Positions 45,323-53,854 of a stretch of 64,000 bases of DNA are shown here, piece by piece. How positions within the stretch are numbered: position 1 is the first letter of the stretch; each line of letters starts with the position of its first letter. The notes beneath the pieces were generated by a model. It was not told where the DNA came from. It saw only the letters and a list, made by a program, of their open reading frames with translations, and made no database searches. The stretch is taken from positions 119,089 through 183,088 of the forward strand of contig CAAFUN010000148.1 of NCBI GenBank assembly GCA_900766195.1. Direction: 5' to 3'. The DNA comes from an uncultured Bacteroides sp. (GTDB lineage: Bacteria; Bacteroidota; Bacteroidia; Bacteroidales; Bacteroidaceae). A program made the position numbers and the translations under genes.

Positions 45323-47419
45323 ATGAAAAAATTTGGACTCATATTAATATTAATTTGTTCTATGAATATAATTCAGGGTCAAAATCCCTTTTTCCAAAAA
45401 TATACCACTCCGCATGGCACAGTACCTTTCGATAAAATCAAAACGGAAGATTACGAACCGGCAATACGCGAAGGCATTCGTTTACACAACGAAGAATTGC
45501 AAACCATCATTGATAATCAAGATGCTCCCACTTTCGCAAATACCATAGAAGCCTTTGACAGATCGGGCAGACTCTTGAACCAAGTCAGTACCGTATTCGG
45601 CAACATGCTAAGTGCCGAAACGAATGACCAGCTTCAGAACCTGGCAAAGACTATTATGCCTCTGTTGAGTGAACACAGCAATGACATTTCACTCAATGAA
45701 AAACTATTTGCCCGAATCAAGGAGGTGTACCAGCATAAAGATCAACTGAGTTTAACTCCCGAGCAAAGCATGCTTTTAGATAAGATGTACAAGGGTTTTG
45801 TACGCAGCGGAGCAAATCTGTCAGAGGCAGACAAAGAACAATACCGCAAATTGAGTACGGAGCTGAGCATCCTCGAATTGGAGTTCGATGAAAACAACCT
45901 GAAAGAAATCAACGATTACCAACTGGTGTTGACGGACAAGCAACAGCTAAAAGGACTACCGGCAAGTATAGCCGAAGCTGCAGCAGAGACAGCCAAAGAG
46001 AAAGGTGTAGAAGGATGGGTAATCACTTTACAAGCTCCCAGCTATGTTCCGTTCATGATGTATGCTGATGATCGTGACCTGCGCCACACCCTGTATATGG
46101 CTTATAATACCAAATGTACGCACGGCAATGAAACCGACAACAAAGAGATTGTAAAAAAGCTTGTTAATACCCGCCTGCAAATGGCCCGCTTGCTCGATTA
46201 TGGCAATTTCACCGAATATGTACTAGAAGAACGCATGGCGCAAACCAGCGACAACGTATACAAACTGCTGTATCAGCTCTTGGAGGCCTACAAACCTACT
46301 GCATTACAAGAATATGCCGACGTACAAGCCCTTGCCCGCCAAACGGCAGGTGCAGATTTCCAACTCATGCCATGGGATTGGAGCTATTATTCCCAAAAGT
46401 TGAAAGACAAACAGTTTAGGATAGATGATGAAATGTTGCGTCCGTACTTTGAACTTGAAAAGGTAAAAGAAGGAGTATTCGGGTTGGCAACACGCTTATA
46501 CGGCATCACTTTCAAGAAAAACTCCGAGATACCGGTCTACCATAAAGACGTTGAAGCCTATGAGGTATTCGACAAAGACGGTAAGTATCTAGCCGTGCTT
46601 TATACGGACTTCCATCCCAGAAAAGGGAAACGTTCAGGTGCATGGATGACAGAATACAAAGGACAATGGAAGGACTCTGCCACAGGCGAAAACAGTCGTC
46701 CACAGGTCTCTATCGTGATGAATTTTACAAAACCCACCAAAGAGAAACCCGCTTTGCTGACGTTCAGTGAAGTGGAAACGTTCCTTCACGAATTCGGTCA
46801 CAGTCTGCACGGCATGTTTGCCAACACGCAGTATGAGAGCCTGAGCGGAACTAACGTCTATTGGGATTTCGTAGAATTACCTTCACAGTTCATGGAGAAC
46901 TTTGCTACGGAAAAAGAGTTCTTACTCACATTTGCAAAACATTATCAGACCGGAGAAGCACTTCCCGACGAGTTGATAAAGCGGATCAAAGATTCCTCCA
47001 ATTTTAATGCTGCCTACGCCTGCCTCAGACAAATCAGTTTCGGACTGCTGGATATGGCTTGGTACACGCGCGAAACGCCGTTTGAAGGAGACGTAAAAGC
47101 TTATGAAAGCGAAGCCTGGTCAGAAGCCCAAATCCTGCCTGTAGTGCCCGAAACGTGTATGAGTACTCAATTCTCACACATCTTCTCAGGAGGTTATTCG
47201 GCCGGATACTACAGCTACAAATGGGCTGAAGTGCTAGATGCCGACGCCTTTGCCTTGTTTAAACAAGAGGGCATATTCAACCCCCAAACAGCAACTTCTT
47301 TCCGTAACAATATACTCTCAAAAGGAGGTACAGAACATCCCATGACGCTTTACAAACGTTTCCGCGGACAGGAGCCTACTATTGACGCACTATTAATCAG
47401 AAATGGAATAAAAAAATGA
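45323..47419 (+). CDS. M3-family zinc metallopeptidase (peptidyl-dipeptidase Dcp-like), exported
   Basis: 698 residues. A signal peptide (MKKFGLILILICSMNIIQG) points to export. The catalytic motif is FLHEFGHSLHGMF (about 486-498), giving HExxH, with the third ligand Glu expected about 25 residues downstream in the VYWDFVELPSQFMENF segment. This is the M3 (thimet oligopeptidase/Dcp) pattern; these enzymes trim oligopeptides. It heads a five-gene run and its TGA overlaps the next ATG by four bases. Confidence 0.93.
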   Translation: MKKFGLILILICSMNIIQGQNPFFQKYTTPHGTVPFDKIKTEDYEPAIREGIRLHNEELQTIIDNQDAPTFANTIEAFDRSGRLLNQVSTVFGNMLSAETNDQLQNLAKTIMPLLSEHSNDISLNEKLFARIKEVYQHKDQLSLTPEQSMLLDKMYKGFVRSGANLSEADKEQYRKLSTELSILELEFDENNLKEINDYQLVLTDKQQLKGLPASIAEAAAETAKEKGVEGWVITLQAPSYVPFMMYADDRDLRHTLYMAYNTKCTHGNETDNKEIVKKLVNTRLQMARLLDYGNFTEYVLEERMAQTSDNVYKLLYQLLEAYKPTALQEYADVQALARQTAGADFQLMPWDWSYYSQKLKDKQFRIDDEMLRPYFELEKVKEGVFGLATRLYGITFKKNSEIPVYHKDVEAYEVFDKDGKYLAVLYTDFHPRKGKRSGAWMTEYKGQWKDSATGENSRPQVSIVMNFTKPTKEKPALLTFSEVETFLHEFGHSLHGMFANTQYESLSGTNVYWDFVELPSQFMENFATEKEFLLTFAKHYQTGEALPDELIKRIKDSSNFNAAYACLRQISFGLLDMAWYTRETPFEGDVKAYESEAWSEAQILPVVPETCMSTQFSHIFSGGYSAGYYSYKWAEVLDADAFALFKQEGIFNPQTATSFRNNILSKGGTEHPMTLYKRFRGQEPTIDALLIRNGIKK

Positions 47420-47934
47420 AGAAAGGATATATAAAGACGCTTTGCTGTATTTTAGTCCTCGCATGTACCCTTCCTATATTAAACGGATGCAACAACGAAG
47501 ACGATCTCACTAAGATGCTTACAGGGAAGACTTGGAAACTTACCCGTTTAACCATTAAAGGTAGTAGCGAACCATTTGATTCTAATATATGGAATAACGA
47601 TACAGATCGTAAGAATAGCTTAAAAGCGCTCGGTGTAGAATCCAATTTTACATTAGTCTTTACCGGCGTCGAAGTAAATAAAGAAACGTTAGGTTCATAT
47701 TTTGATAGTAAAGGTATTAACTCCTTCATGAAAGGAGATTGGAATGGTGATGGAAAGTCCAATCGCTTGACATTTAGCAATATAAAAGTCACAGGAAGTG
47801 AGGACGATCCTTTGGCTAGAGAGTTCAACAACGGGTTGCAAAGAGTAATAAAGTATGAAGGAGATACTCGAAATATTACGCTATATTACAAAGACGGACA
47901 GGTAACCAGAATTATGGGATTTGTTGCAAAATAA
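47416..47934 (+). CDS. Putative lipoprotein (lipocalin-like, unknown function)
   Basis: 172 residues. The signal peptide ends in a lipobox (ILNGCNNEDD, Cys at about 24). The mature part begins with LTGKTWKLTRLTIKG, as in many Bacteroides small lipocalin-like lipoproteins, and is beta-rich after that. The Asp residue soon after the Cys does not allow a firm call on final location. It overlaps the M3 peptidase stop by 4 bases. No specific function can be given. Confidence 0.8.
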   Translation: MKKGYIKTLCCILVLACTLPILNGCNNEDDLTKMLTGKTWKLTRLTIKGSSEPFDSNIWNNDTDRKNSLKALGVESNFTLVFTGVEVNKETLGSYFDSKGINSFMKGDWNGDGKSNRLTFSNIKVTGSEDDPLAREFNNGLQRVIKYEGDTRNITLYYKDGQVTRIMGFVAK

Positions 47935-47946
47935 CAATATAAAGCA

Positions 47947-48381
47947 ATGGACGATAAAACAAACTGGAAGCAAGAAGCACTTGATAAGCGGTACATACGT
48001 ATGGCAACTATATGGGCTGAAAACTCCTATTGTGAACGCCGTAAAGTAGGAGCCTTAATAGTTAAAGATAAGATGATTATCTCCGACGGGTACAATGGCA
48101 CCCCTTCCGGATTTGAAAATATATGCGAAGACGAGAACAATCTCACTAAACCGTATGTTCTTCATGCCGAAGCAAATGCCATTACTAAAATAGCCCGTTC
48201 CAACAATAGCAGCGATGGCGCCACCATGTATGTCACAGCTGCGCCTTGCATAGAGTGTGCCAAGCTCATCATACAGGCAGGAATCAAAAGAGTGGTATAC
48301 TCTGAAAAGTATCGTTTGGAAGATGGAATAAATCTATTGAAACGAGCAAAGATAGAAGTCATTTACGTAGAAAATATATAA
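47947..48381 (+). CDS. dCMP/cytidine deaminase-family protein
   Basis: 144 residues. The zinc deaminase motifs are complete: HAEANAI (His ligand plus proton-shuttle Glu) and PCIECAKLI (two Cys ligands). An N-terminal RKVGALIVKDKMIISDGYNGTPSGF loop is typical of ComE/dCMP deaminases, which give dUMP for thymidylate synthesis. It lies 12 bases after the lipoprotein and 12 before the S41 peptidase. Confidence 0.9.
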   Translation: MDDKTNWKQEALDKRYIRMATIWAENSYCERRKVGALIVKDKMIISDGYNGTPSGFENICEDENNLTKPYVLHAEANAITKIARSNNSSDGATMYVTAAPCIECAKLIIQAGIKRVVYSEKYRLEDGINLLKRAKIEVIYVENI

Positions 48382-48393
48382 ATTATAAATACA

Positions 48394-50136
48394 ATGAGTA
48401 CCAGAAACTCCTCACGCTTTACTCCACTCATAATAGCCATAAGCATAGTGGTTGGTATCTTGATAGGAACATTCTATGCCCGGCATTTTGCAGGAAACAG
48501 ACTTGGCATTATCAACAGTTCTTCCAACAAGCTCAATGCCTTGTTGCGAGTGATCGACGACCAGTATGTAGACACTGTAAACATGACCGATCTCGTGGAA
48601 AAGGCAATGCCTCAGATATTGGCCGAGTTGGATCCCCATTCCACTTATATCCCTGCCCAGGATTTTGATGATGTTAATTCGGAATTGGAGGGAAGTTTCA
48701 GCGGTATAGGCATTCAGTTCACCATTCAGGACGACACTATACACGTGAATAGTGTTATTCAGGGTGGCCCGTCTGAGAAAGTGGGAATAATGGCAGGCGA
48801 CCGCATTGTCAGTGTCAACGACAGTGCGTTTGTTGGCAAAAAGGTGACTAATGAGAAAGCCATGCACACCCTAAAAGGCCCCAAAGGTTCTAAAGTTAAG
48901 ATAGGTATCAAACGTCCCACAGATAAGGAAATACTCAACTTCAACATAACTAGAGGAGATATACCACAAAATACCATTGACGCTGCTTATATGATGGACG
49001 ACAAGTTCGGCTATATCCAAGTGAGCAAATTCGGTAGAACCTCACATGTAGAGCTGCTCAATGCTTTGGCCCAACTCAACCATAAAAAGTGCAAAGGTTT
49101 GATTATCGACCTTCGTGGCAATACCGGCGGATATATGGAAGCTGCCGTACGCATGGTGAACGAATTCCTACCCGAAGGCGAACTTATTGTATATGCTCAA
49201 GGCAGAAAGTACCCTCGCAAAGAAGACTTCGCCAACGGCACAGGAAGCTGTCAGAAAATGCCTTTGATAGTACTTGTTGATGAAGGTTCGGCTTCTGCCA
49301 GCGAGATCTTTGCAGGTGCCATACAGGATAATGACCGTGGAACTATTGTAGGACGCCGTTCTTTCGGTAAAGGATTGGTTCAACAACCCATTGACTTTAG
49401 CGACGGTTCCGCTATCCGCCTTACCATAGCACGTTATTACACCCCATCAGGACGTTGCATCCAACGCCCCTACGAAAAAGGTAACGGTTCCAAATATGAA
49501 ATGGACTGGCTGACACGCTACGAACATGGTGAGTTCTTCTCTAAAGACAGCATCAAGCTCAACAAGAACCTCAGCTATCACACCCGTTTGGGACGTCCTG
49601 TATATGGAGGTGGTGGCATTATGCCCGATTTCTTTGTACCGCAAGACACCACCGGTACCTCTTCTTATCTGATAGATGTAATAAACAAGGGGCTTACCGC
49701 ACAATTCAGCTTCCAGTACACCGATCGTAACAGAGAGAAACTCAGTCAATTTAAAGACGAAAACGCTTTGTTGCAATACCTCCGTCGCGAAGGCATTGTA
49801 GAGCAACTGGTACGCTATGCCGAGCAGAAGGGTGTGAAGAGACGTAACATTCTCATCAGCAAGTCTTATAAATTATTAGAGAAAAGTTTGTACGGCAATA
49901 TCATCTATAACATGCTAGGAAAAGAAGCCTACATCAGATATGCCAACCAAAGTGACCCTGCAGTAGCAAAAGCTTTGGAGATTCTCAATCTCAATGAAGC
50001 TTTCCCAAAAGCTCCTGCAAAAGATGAAAGCAAAGAGAATAAGACCAATGACAGAAAGAAAAAAAGAACTGCGAAAGCGTATTGCACAGTTAAAGACCCT
50101 TCACAGTCTTTCCACTACGCGTCTTGCACAGTCTAA
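48394..50136 (+). CDS. S41-family C-terminal processing peptidase (CtpA-like)
   Basis: 580 residues. An N-terminal membrane anchor (LIIAISIVVGILIGTFYA, about 11-28) is followed by a PDZ domain (about 95-190) with SGIGIQFTI. The serine/lysine catalytic pair is in DEGSASASEIFAGA (Ser about 302) and RRSFGKGLVQQP (Lys about 326). It cleaves C-termini of periplasmic proteins. The last ~30 codons overlap the start of the next gene in another frame, and that tail (KAYCTVKDPSQSFHYAS) looks unlike conserved sequence. The natural stop may be blurred by a frame change. Confidence 0.9.
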   Translation: MSTRNSSRFTPLIIAISIVVGILIGTFYARHFAGNRLGIINSSSNKLNALLRVIDDQYVDTVNMTDLVEKAMPQILAELDPHSTYIPAQDFDDVNSELEGSFSGIGIQFTIQDDTIHVNSVIQGGPSEKVGIMAGDRIVSVNDSAFVGKKVTNEKAMHTLKGPKGSKVKIGIKRPTDKEILNFNITRGDIPQNTIDAAYMMDDKFGYIQVSKFGRTSHVELLNALAQLNHKKCKGLIIDLRGNTGGYMEAAVRMVNEFLPEGELIVYAQGRKYPRKEDFANGTGSCQKMPLIVLVDEGSASASEIFAGAIQDNDRGTIVGRRSFGKGLVQQPIDFSDGSAIRLTIARYYTPSGRCIQRPYEKGNGSKYEMDWLTRYEHGEFFSKDSIKLNKNLSYHTRLGRPVYGGGGIMPDFFVPQDTTGTSSYLIDVINKGLTAQFSFQYTDRNREKLSQFKDENALLQYLRREGIVEQLVRYAEQKGVKRRNILISKSYKLLEKSLYGNIIYNMLGKEAYIRYANQSDPAVAKALEILNLNEAFPKAPAKDESKENKTNDRKKKRTAKAYCTVKDPSQSFHYASCTV

Positions 50137-50584
50137 ACAAATATTCAGCCTTCTGGAGGAGCATCCCGCTTTCCAGAAGGCTAAAACTATTTTGCTTTAC
50201 TACGCTTTGCCCGATGAAGTGGAGACACAAACCTTCATTGCAGCATGGAGTGGCAAGAAAACCATTCTCCTCCCCCGCATAACAGGTGATGAGCTGGAAT
50301 TGAAAGTTTACGAGGGAGCCGAACACTTGCAGCAAAACAGTTATGGCATAGATGAGCCCGTAGGCGAAAGCTTTTCTGATTACTCCGCTATTGATCTTGC
50401 TATAGTACCGGGTGTAGCTTTTGACGCTCAAGGACATAGGCTTGGAAGAGGCAAAGGTTATTATGACCGCCTATTACCCCAATTATCAGCTTATAAAATA
50501 GGAATCTGTTTTCCGTTCCAGTTAGTAGACGACGTACCCACCGATCCGTTTGACATTGCTATGGATGAAGTTATTTACGGGTAA
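50048..50584 (+). CDS. 5-formyltetrahydrofolate cyclo-ligase
   Basis: 178 residues from the ATG at 50048 (MTERKKELRKRIAQLK). A longer frame from 49994 would lie wholly inside the S41 gene and adds no family sequence. Signatures are YYALPDEVETQTF near the N-terminus and the ATP/folate site IDLAIVPGVAFDAQGHRLGRGKGYYDRLL. It makes 5,10-methenyl-THF from 5-formyl-THF. It overlaps the S41 gene by 89 bases and converges on DUF721 with an 8-base gap. Confidence 0.92.
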   Translation: MTERKKELRKRIAQLKTLHSLSTTRLAQSKQIFSLLEEHPAFQKAKTILLYYALPDEVETQTFIAAWSGKKTILLPRITGDELELKVYEGAEHLQQNSYGIDEPVGESFSDYSAIDLAIVPGVAFDAQGHRLGRGKGYYDRLLPQLSAYKIGICFPFQLVDDVPTDPFDIAMDEVIYG

Positions 50585-50592
50585 ATCCGCAT

Positions 50593-50883
50593 TCAACGGA
50601 AAATAATATTGTGAATGACATCCGCCCCCACATGGCGATTCAGATTCTTCACCAGCAGTTCACGTCCCATCATCAGTTCCTGACGCAAAGCAGCCGAAGT
50701 CAGATGCACGTACAACACCTGATTCTTGATGTATAATTTGTGTGTATAGCCCGCAATAGTAGGGCCCAGCACCTCCGCCCACGAGTTAATGAGCTTCTGT
50801 TCGTTCAGCGGACTCTCCAGACTCTCCTGTCTCAGAAAGTTCCTTATCAGTACGCCAATCTGTTCAGCGTTGTTACGTTTCAT
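50593..50883 (-). CDS. DUF721 (DciA-like) protein
   Basis: 96 residues. The KH-like DUF721 fold pattern is visible: LINSWAEVLGPTIAGYTHKLYIKNQVLYVHLTSAALRQELMMGRELLVKNLN. DciA, a DUF721 protein, helps load the replicative helicase in many bacteria; whether this one does is inference. Its start overlaps the recF stop by 4 bases (ATGA), so the two replication/repair-linked genes are coupled. Confidence 0.85.
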   Translation of the reverse strand: MKRNNAEQIGVLIRNFLRQESLESPLNEQKLINSWAEVLGPTIAGYTHKLYIKNQVLYVHLTSAALRQELMMGRELLVKNLNRHVGADVIHNIIFR

Positions 50884-51992
50884 TCAGCCGTCTCCTTTCC
50901 TTCCGTTATCACGCCCTTATCTACCAGAAACATTTTATAATCCCCACCCACTTTCCGCAATATCCTATCCAGATGTTCGCGGTTAGTATCCGTAATGAAT
51001 ATTTGTCCGAAGTTATCTCCCCCCACAAGCTTAATAATCTGTTCCACACGGGCAGCATCTAGCTTGTCAAAAATATCATCCAGCAAAAGCAAAGGAATGG
51101 TAGTACCTCTGCGCTTAAGAAAATCAAACTGAGCCAATTTCAGAGCCACAAGATAAGTCTTATTCTGTCCTTGAGATCCCTCGCGCTTTATAGGAAAATC
51201 ATCAAGCAACATATTCAGTTCATCCTTATGAATGCCACGCAACGAATATCCCATAATGGAATCACGCTGACGGTTCTCTTTGAATACCTCAACCAAATCA
51301 TTGTCACGTGCATGCGACTCGTAAGACAAGGACACCAGCTCCATATCCTGCGATATAAACGAGTAGAAAGACTGAAATATCGGAATAAATTCACGAATAA
51401 ATTCCTCCCGTTTCCTAAACACCACAGCACCCGTCTGCGCCATCATCTCCTCCCAAACGGCAAACAGTTCATCCTCCACCGGCACATCACTCTTCAGTAA
51501 AGTGTTGCGCTGTAGCAACGCTTTGTTGTAACGAATCAAAGCATCAAGATACTCCTTATCATATTGCGAAATAACCTGATCCATGAATCGCCTCCTCTCA
51601 TCACTGCCACCCAGTATAAGTTCAGAGTCGGCTGGAGAAACCATCACGAGAGGGATAAACCCGATATGATCGGAGAGCCTGCTATATTCCTTCTTGTTCC
51701 GTTTAAAAATCTTCTTTTGCTTGCGCTTCATGCCACAGTAAATCTCCTCAGCGTCACCGCCGGCAGTCTCATAAAAGCCCTGAATGACAAAGAAGTCCTG
51801 TTCATGACAAATGTTCTGAGAATCAATCGGATTTCCAGAGCTTTTACAAAAGGACAGAAAGTACACGCCATCCAGCAAATTCGTTTTGCCCATGCCGTTT
51901 TGCCCGAAGAAACAATTCAGTTTATCCGAGAATGACAGCTCCACCTGCCTAAGGTTCTTATAGTTAAGTATGGAAATTCGTTTCAGAATCAT
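50880..51992 (-). CDS. recF: DNA replication and repair protein RecF
   Basis: 370 residues. Walker A FGQNGMGKTNLLDGVYFLSF (about 29-48), the SMC-type signature LRGIHKDEL...REGSQGQNKTYLVALKLAQ, and Walker B PLLLLDDIFDKLDAAR. RecF binds DNA gaps and helps load RecA. It heads a two-gene operon with DUF721. A minus-strand -7 box TATTTTTG lies at 52015-52022. Confidence 0.95.
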   Translation of the reverse strand: MILKRISILNYKNLRQVELSFSDKLNCFFGQNGMGKTNLLDGVYFLSFCKSSGNPIDSQNICHEQDFFVIQGFYETAGGDAEEIYCGMKRKQKKIFKRNKKEYSRLSDHIGFIPLVMVSPADSELILGGSDERRRFMDQVISQYDKEYLDALIRYNKALLQRNTLLKSDVPVEDELFAVWEEMMAQTGAVVFRKREEFIREFIPIFQSFYSFISQDMELVSLSYESHARDNDLVEVFKENRQRDSIMGYSLRGIHKDELNMLLDDFPIKREGSQGQNKTYLVALKLAQFDFLKRRGTTIPLLLLDDIFDKLDAARVEQIIKLVGGDNFGQIFITDTNREHLDRILRKVGGDYKMFLVDKGVITEGKETAE

Positions 51993-52014
51993 ATCACAAC
52001 ACTCTTTTCAATTA

Positions 52015-52022
52015 CAAAAATA
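52015..52022 (-). promoter_or_regulatory. -7 box of recF-DUF721
   Basis: Minus strand TATTTTTG, 22 bases upstream of the recF start. Confidence 0.55.
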
Positions 52023-52073
52023 GGAAGTTTTTTTATGGTTTTAAGATATAAGCATAAAAAAGATGCCGTCAAA

Positions 52074-52105
52074 TTTCGTTGATACCTATAAAAAAGTTAC
52101 TTTTG
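52074..52105 (+). promoter_or_regulatory. Promoter of the TPR protein gene
   Basis: TTTC at -33 (52074-52077), a 20-base spacer, and TACTTTTG at -7 (52098-52105). The leader to the ATG at 52155 is about 45 nt. Confidence 0.7.
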
Positions 52106-52154
52106 CGGGTCAAATTAGCTCTAAAGAGAATAATAACAAAAAGTATATATAAAG

Positions 52155-52835
52155 ATGGCAGAACAGAAAAAAAATGAAGCCTTAAATGTAGGAGAAGCAT
52201 TATCAAAGTCCGAAGCTTTTTTCATTAAAAACAAAAAAATCATCATTGGGATAGTATTAGTAGTATTACTCATTGTTGCTGGCTTTGTCCTCTACAAGAA
52301 TTTCTATTTGGCTCCGCGTGAAACAAAAGCACAAGCTGCATTATTTAAAGGACAGCAGTATTTTGAAGCAGATGCCTACGAGCAAGCTCTCAATGGTGAC
52401 AGTATCGGTTATGTCGGTTTTGTCAAAATAGCCAATGAATACAGTGGTACCAAAGCTGCCAATCTGGCTGAAGCTTATATGGGAATATGCTATGCACATT
52501 TGGGCAAATACGACGAAGCTGTAAAGTGTCTCGACAAATTCAGCAGTAACGACCAAATGGTAGGTCCTGCCATCAAAGGAGCAATGGGTAACTGTTACGC
52601 TCAACTGGGTCAGCTAGACAAAGCTTCATCCCTTTTGATAAAGGCAGCAGACGAAGCTGACAACAATTCTCTGAGCCCCATCTATCTACTGCAAGCCGGT
52701 CAAATCTTGGTAAAACAAGGTAAATATGACGATGCCATCAGTGCCTATACCAAGATTAAGGACAAATATTTCCGTTCTTATCAGGCAATGGACATTGACA
52801 AATACATAGAGCAAGCCAGCTTACTGAAAAAATAA
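52155..52835 (+). CDS. Tetratricopeptide-repeat protein with N-terminal membrane anchor
   Basis: 226 residues. A single transmembrane helix is near the N-terminus (KIIIGIVLVVLLIVAGFVLY, about 29-48) behind a lysine-rich cytoplasmic end. TPR-type helices follow: EYSGTKAANLAEAYMGICYAHLGKYDEAVKCL, MGNCYAQLGQLDKASSLL and LLQAGQILVKQGKYDDAISAYTKI. The layout resembles YfgM/BamD-like periplasmic chaperone-type proteins, but a specific role cannot be assigned. Single gene. Confidence 0.85.
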   Translation: MAEQKKNEALNVGEALSKSEAFFIKNKKIIIGIVLVVLLIVAGFVLYKNFYLAPRETKAQAALFKGQQYFEADAYEQALNGDSIGYVGFVKIANEYSGTKAANLAEAYMGICYAHLGKYDEAVKCLDKFSSNDQMVGPAIKGAMGNCYAQLGQLDKASSLLIKAADEADNNSLSPIYLLQAGQILVKQGKYDDAISAYTKIKDKYFRSYQAMDIDKYIEQASLLKK

Positions 52836-52859
52836 TGCTCTAACGAGCATCAAAAGATA

Positions 52860-52928
52860 ACACAGGTTACACACTTTTTTTTCGAAGACAAAGCAATGTC
52901 GGGAAACGTGGATAACCTGTGTTTTTCT
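52860..52928 (+). terminator. Long-loop terminator between the TPR gene and ribH
   Basis: ACACAGGTTA (52860-52869) pairs with TAACCTGTGT (52913-52922), then TTTTCT. The 43-base loop is long for a plain terminator. A small stem ATGCTC/GAGCAT (52834-52849) precedes it. Confidence 0.65.
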
Positions 52929-52974
52929 ATGAATCATATTTTAATATTATAATCCACAAAAAAACAGATTTGTT

Positions 52975-53469
52975 ATGGCAACAGCATATCATAATCTTTC
53001 CGATTACGATTCCAATACAGTTCCGGATGCTAAAAACATGAAGTTTGGTATCATTGTTTCGGAATGGAATCCCAATATTACAGGAAATCTATTAAAAGGC
53101 GCAATAGATACTTTAAAGAAGCACGGCGCTACCGAAGATAATATTTTGATCAAGACGACTCCCGGCAGCTTTGAATTAGTTTTCGGTGCAAGTCAATTCA
53201 TCGAATATAGTAATGTAGATGCAATAATAGTACTCGGCTGCGTAATAAAAGGAGATACTCCACATTTTGATTACGTTTGCATGGGAGCCACCCAAGGGAT
53301 AGCTCAATTAAACGCAACTGGAAATGTACCAGTGATTTACGGTCTAATCACCACCAATACGATGGAACAAGCAGAAGACAGAGCCGGTGGAAAATTAGGA
53401 AACAAAGGCGATGAATGTGCAATTACTGCGATAAAAATGATCGATTTCGCTTGGAGTTTACAAAAATAG
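52975..53469 (+). CDS. ribH: 6,7-dimethyl-8-ribityllumazine synthase
   Basis: 164 residues. The phosphate-binding and catalytic segments of lumazine synthase are visible: VSEWNPNITGNLLKGAIDTLKKHGA, TPGSFELVFGAS, VIKGDTPHFDYVCMGAT (catalytic His) and GLITTNTMEQAEDRAGGKLGNKGDE. It makes the riboflavin precursor and usually assembles as an icosahedral shell. No TAnnTTTG box is seen upstream, so expression may depend on an atypical promoter or on read-through past the long-loop hairpin. Confidence 0.96.
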   Translation: MATAYHNLSDYDSNTVPDAKNMKFGIIVSEWNPNITGNLLKGAIDTLKKHGATEDNILIKTTPGSFELVFGASQFIEYSNVDAIIVLGCVIKGDTPHFDYVCMGATQGIAQLNATGNVPVIYGLITTNTMEQAEDRAGGKLGNKGDECAITAIKMIDFAWSLQK

Positions 53470-53472
53470 TCG

Positions 53473-53480
53473 TATCTTTG
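53473..53480 (+). promoter_or_regulatory. -7 box of the tRNA-Tyr/tRNA-Gly unit
   Basis: TATCTTTG four bases after the ribH stop and about 50 bases before tRNA-Tyr. Confidence 0.65.
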
Positions 53481-53530
53481 CACCGCTGTTAGAGAAACGG
53501 GCATCACTGCCTTACAAACTCGAAGCAAAC

Positions 53531-53613
53531 GGGCAAATACCAGAGTGGCCAAATGGGGCAGACTGTAAATCTGCTGGCTTACGCCTTCGGTGGTTCGAAT
53601 CCATCTTTGCCCA
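53531..53613 (+). tRNA. tRNA-Tyr (anticodon GTA)
   Basis: The acceptor stem GGGCAAA (53531-53537) pairs with TTTGCCC (53606-53612). The anticodon arm GCAGA-CTGTAAA-TCTGC puts GTA at 53565-53567. A long variable arm (class II) precedes the T arm GGTTCGAATCC. The 3' CCA is not encoded (ACA follows). Confidence 0.95.
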
Positions 53614-53627
53614 CAAAAAAGTAACTT

Positions 53628-53703
53628 GCGGAAGTAGCTCAGTTGATAGAGCATTAGCCTTCCAAGCTGAGGGTCGCGGGTTTGAGCCCCGTCTTCCGCT
53701 CCA
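53628..53703 (+). tRNA. tRNA-Gly (anticodon TCC)
   Basis: The acceptor stem GCGGAAG (53628-53634) pairs with CTTCCGC (53693-53699). The anticodon loop CTTCCAA gives TCC at 53661-53663. The D arm AGCTCAGTTGATAGAGC and T arm GGGTTTGAGCCCC are intact. The 3' CCA is encoded at 53701-53703, unlike the preceding tRNA-Tyr 14 bases away. Confidence 0.95.
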
Positions 53704-53705
53704 CT

Positions 53706-53752
53706 GAAAATCAGATAATTGTCGAAAGATATTATCTGATTTTCGCTTTTTA
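53706..53752 (+). terminator. Terminator of the tRNA unit
   Basis: GAAAATCAGATAAT (53706-53719) pairs perfectly with ATTATCTGATTTTC (53731-53744), then GCTTTTTAG. Confidence 0.88.
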
Positions 53753-53819
53753 GCACCCTATCCCGTTTCTAGCTAAGCCACTTCACTAAAGATTAGTATG
53801 AAAATGGATCAGTCTTGAA

Positions 53820-53827
53820 TATCTTTG
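53820..53827 (+). promoter_or_regulatory. -7 box of the ECF sigma gene
   Basis: TATCTTTG, 27 bases upstream of the ATG at 53855; the usual housekeeping type rather than an ECF-type autoregulated site. Confidence 0.6.
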
Positions 53828-53854
53828 CCCACTTTATCGCATTAATATTTTGTA

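Noticed and set aside
53337..53756. Minus-strand 139-codon frame
   Set aside because: It lies across the two tRNA genes and the ribH end; it is an antisense artefact.
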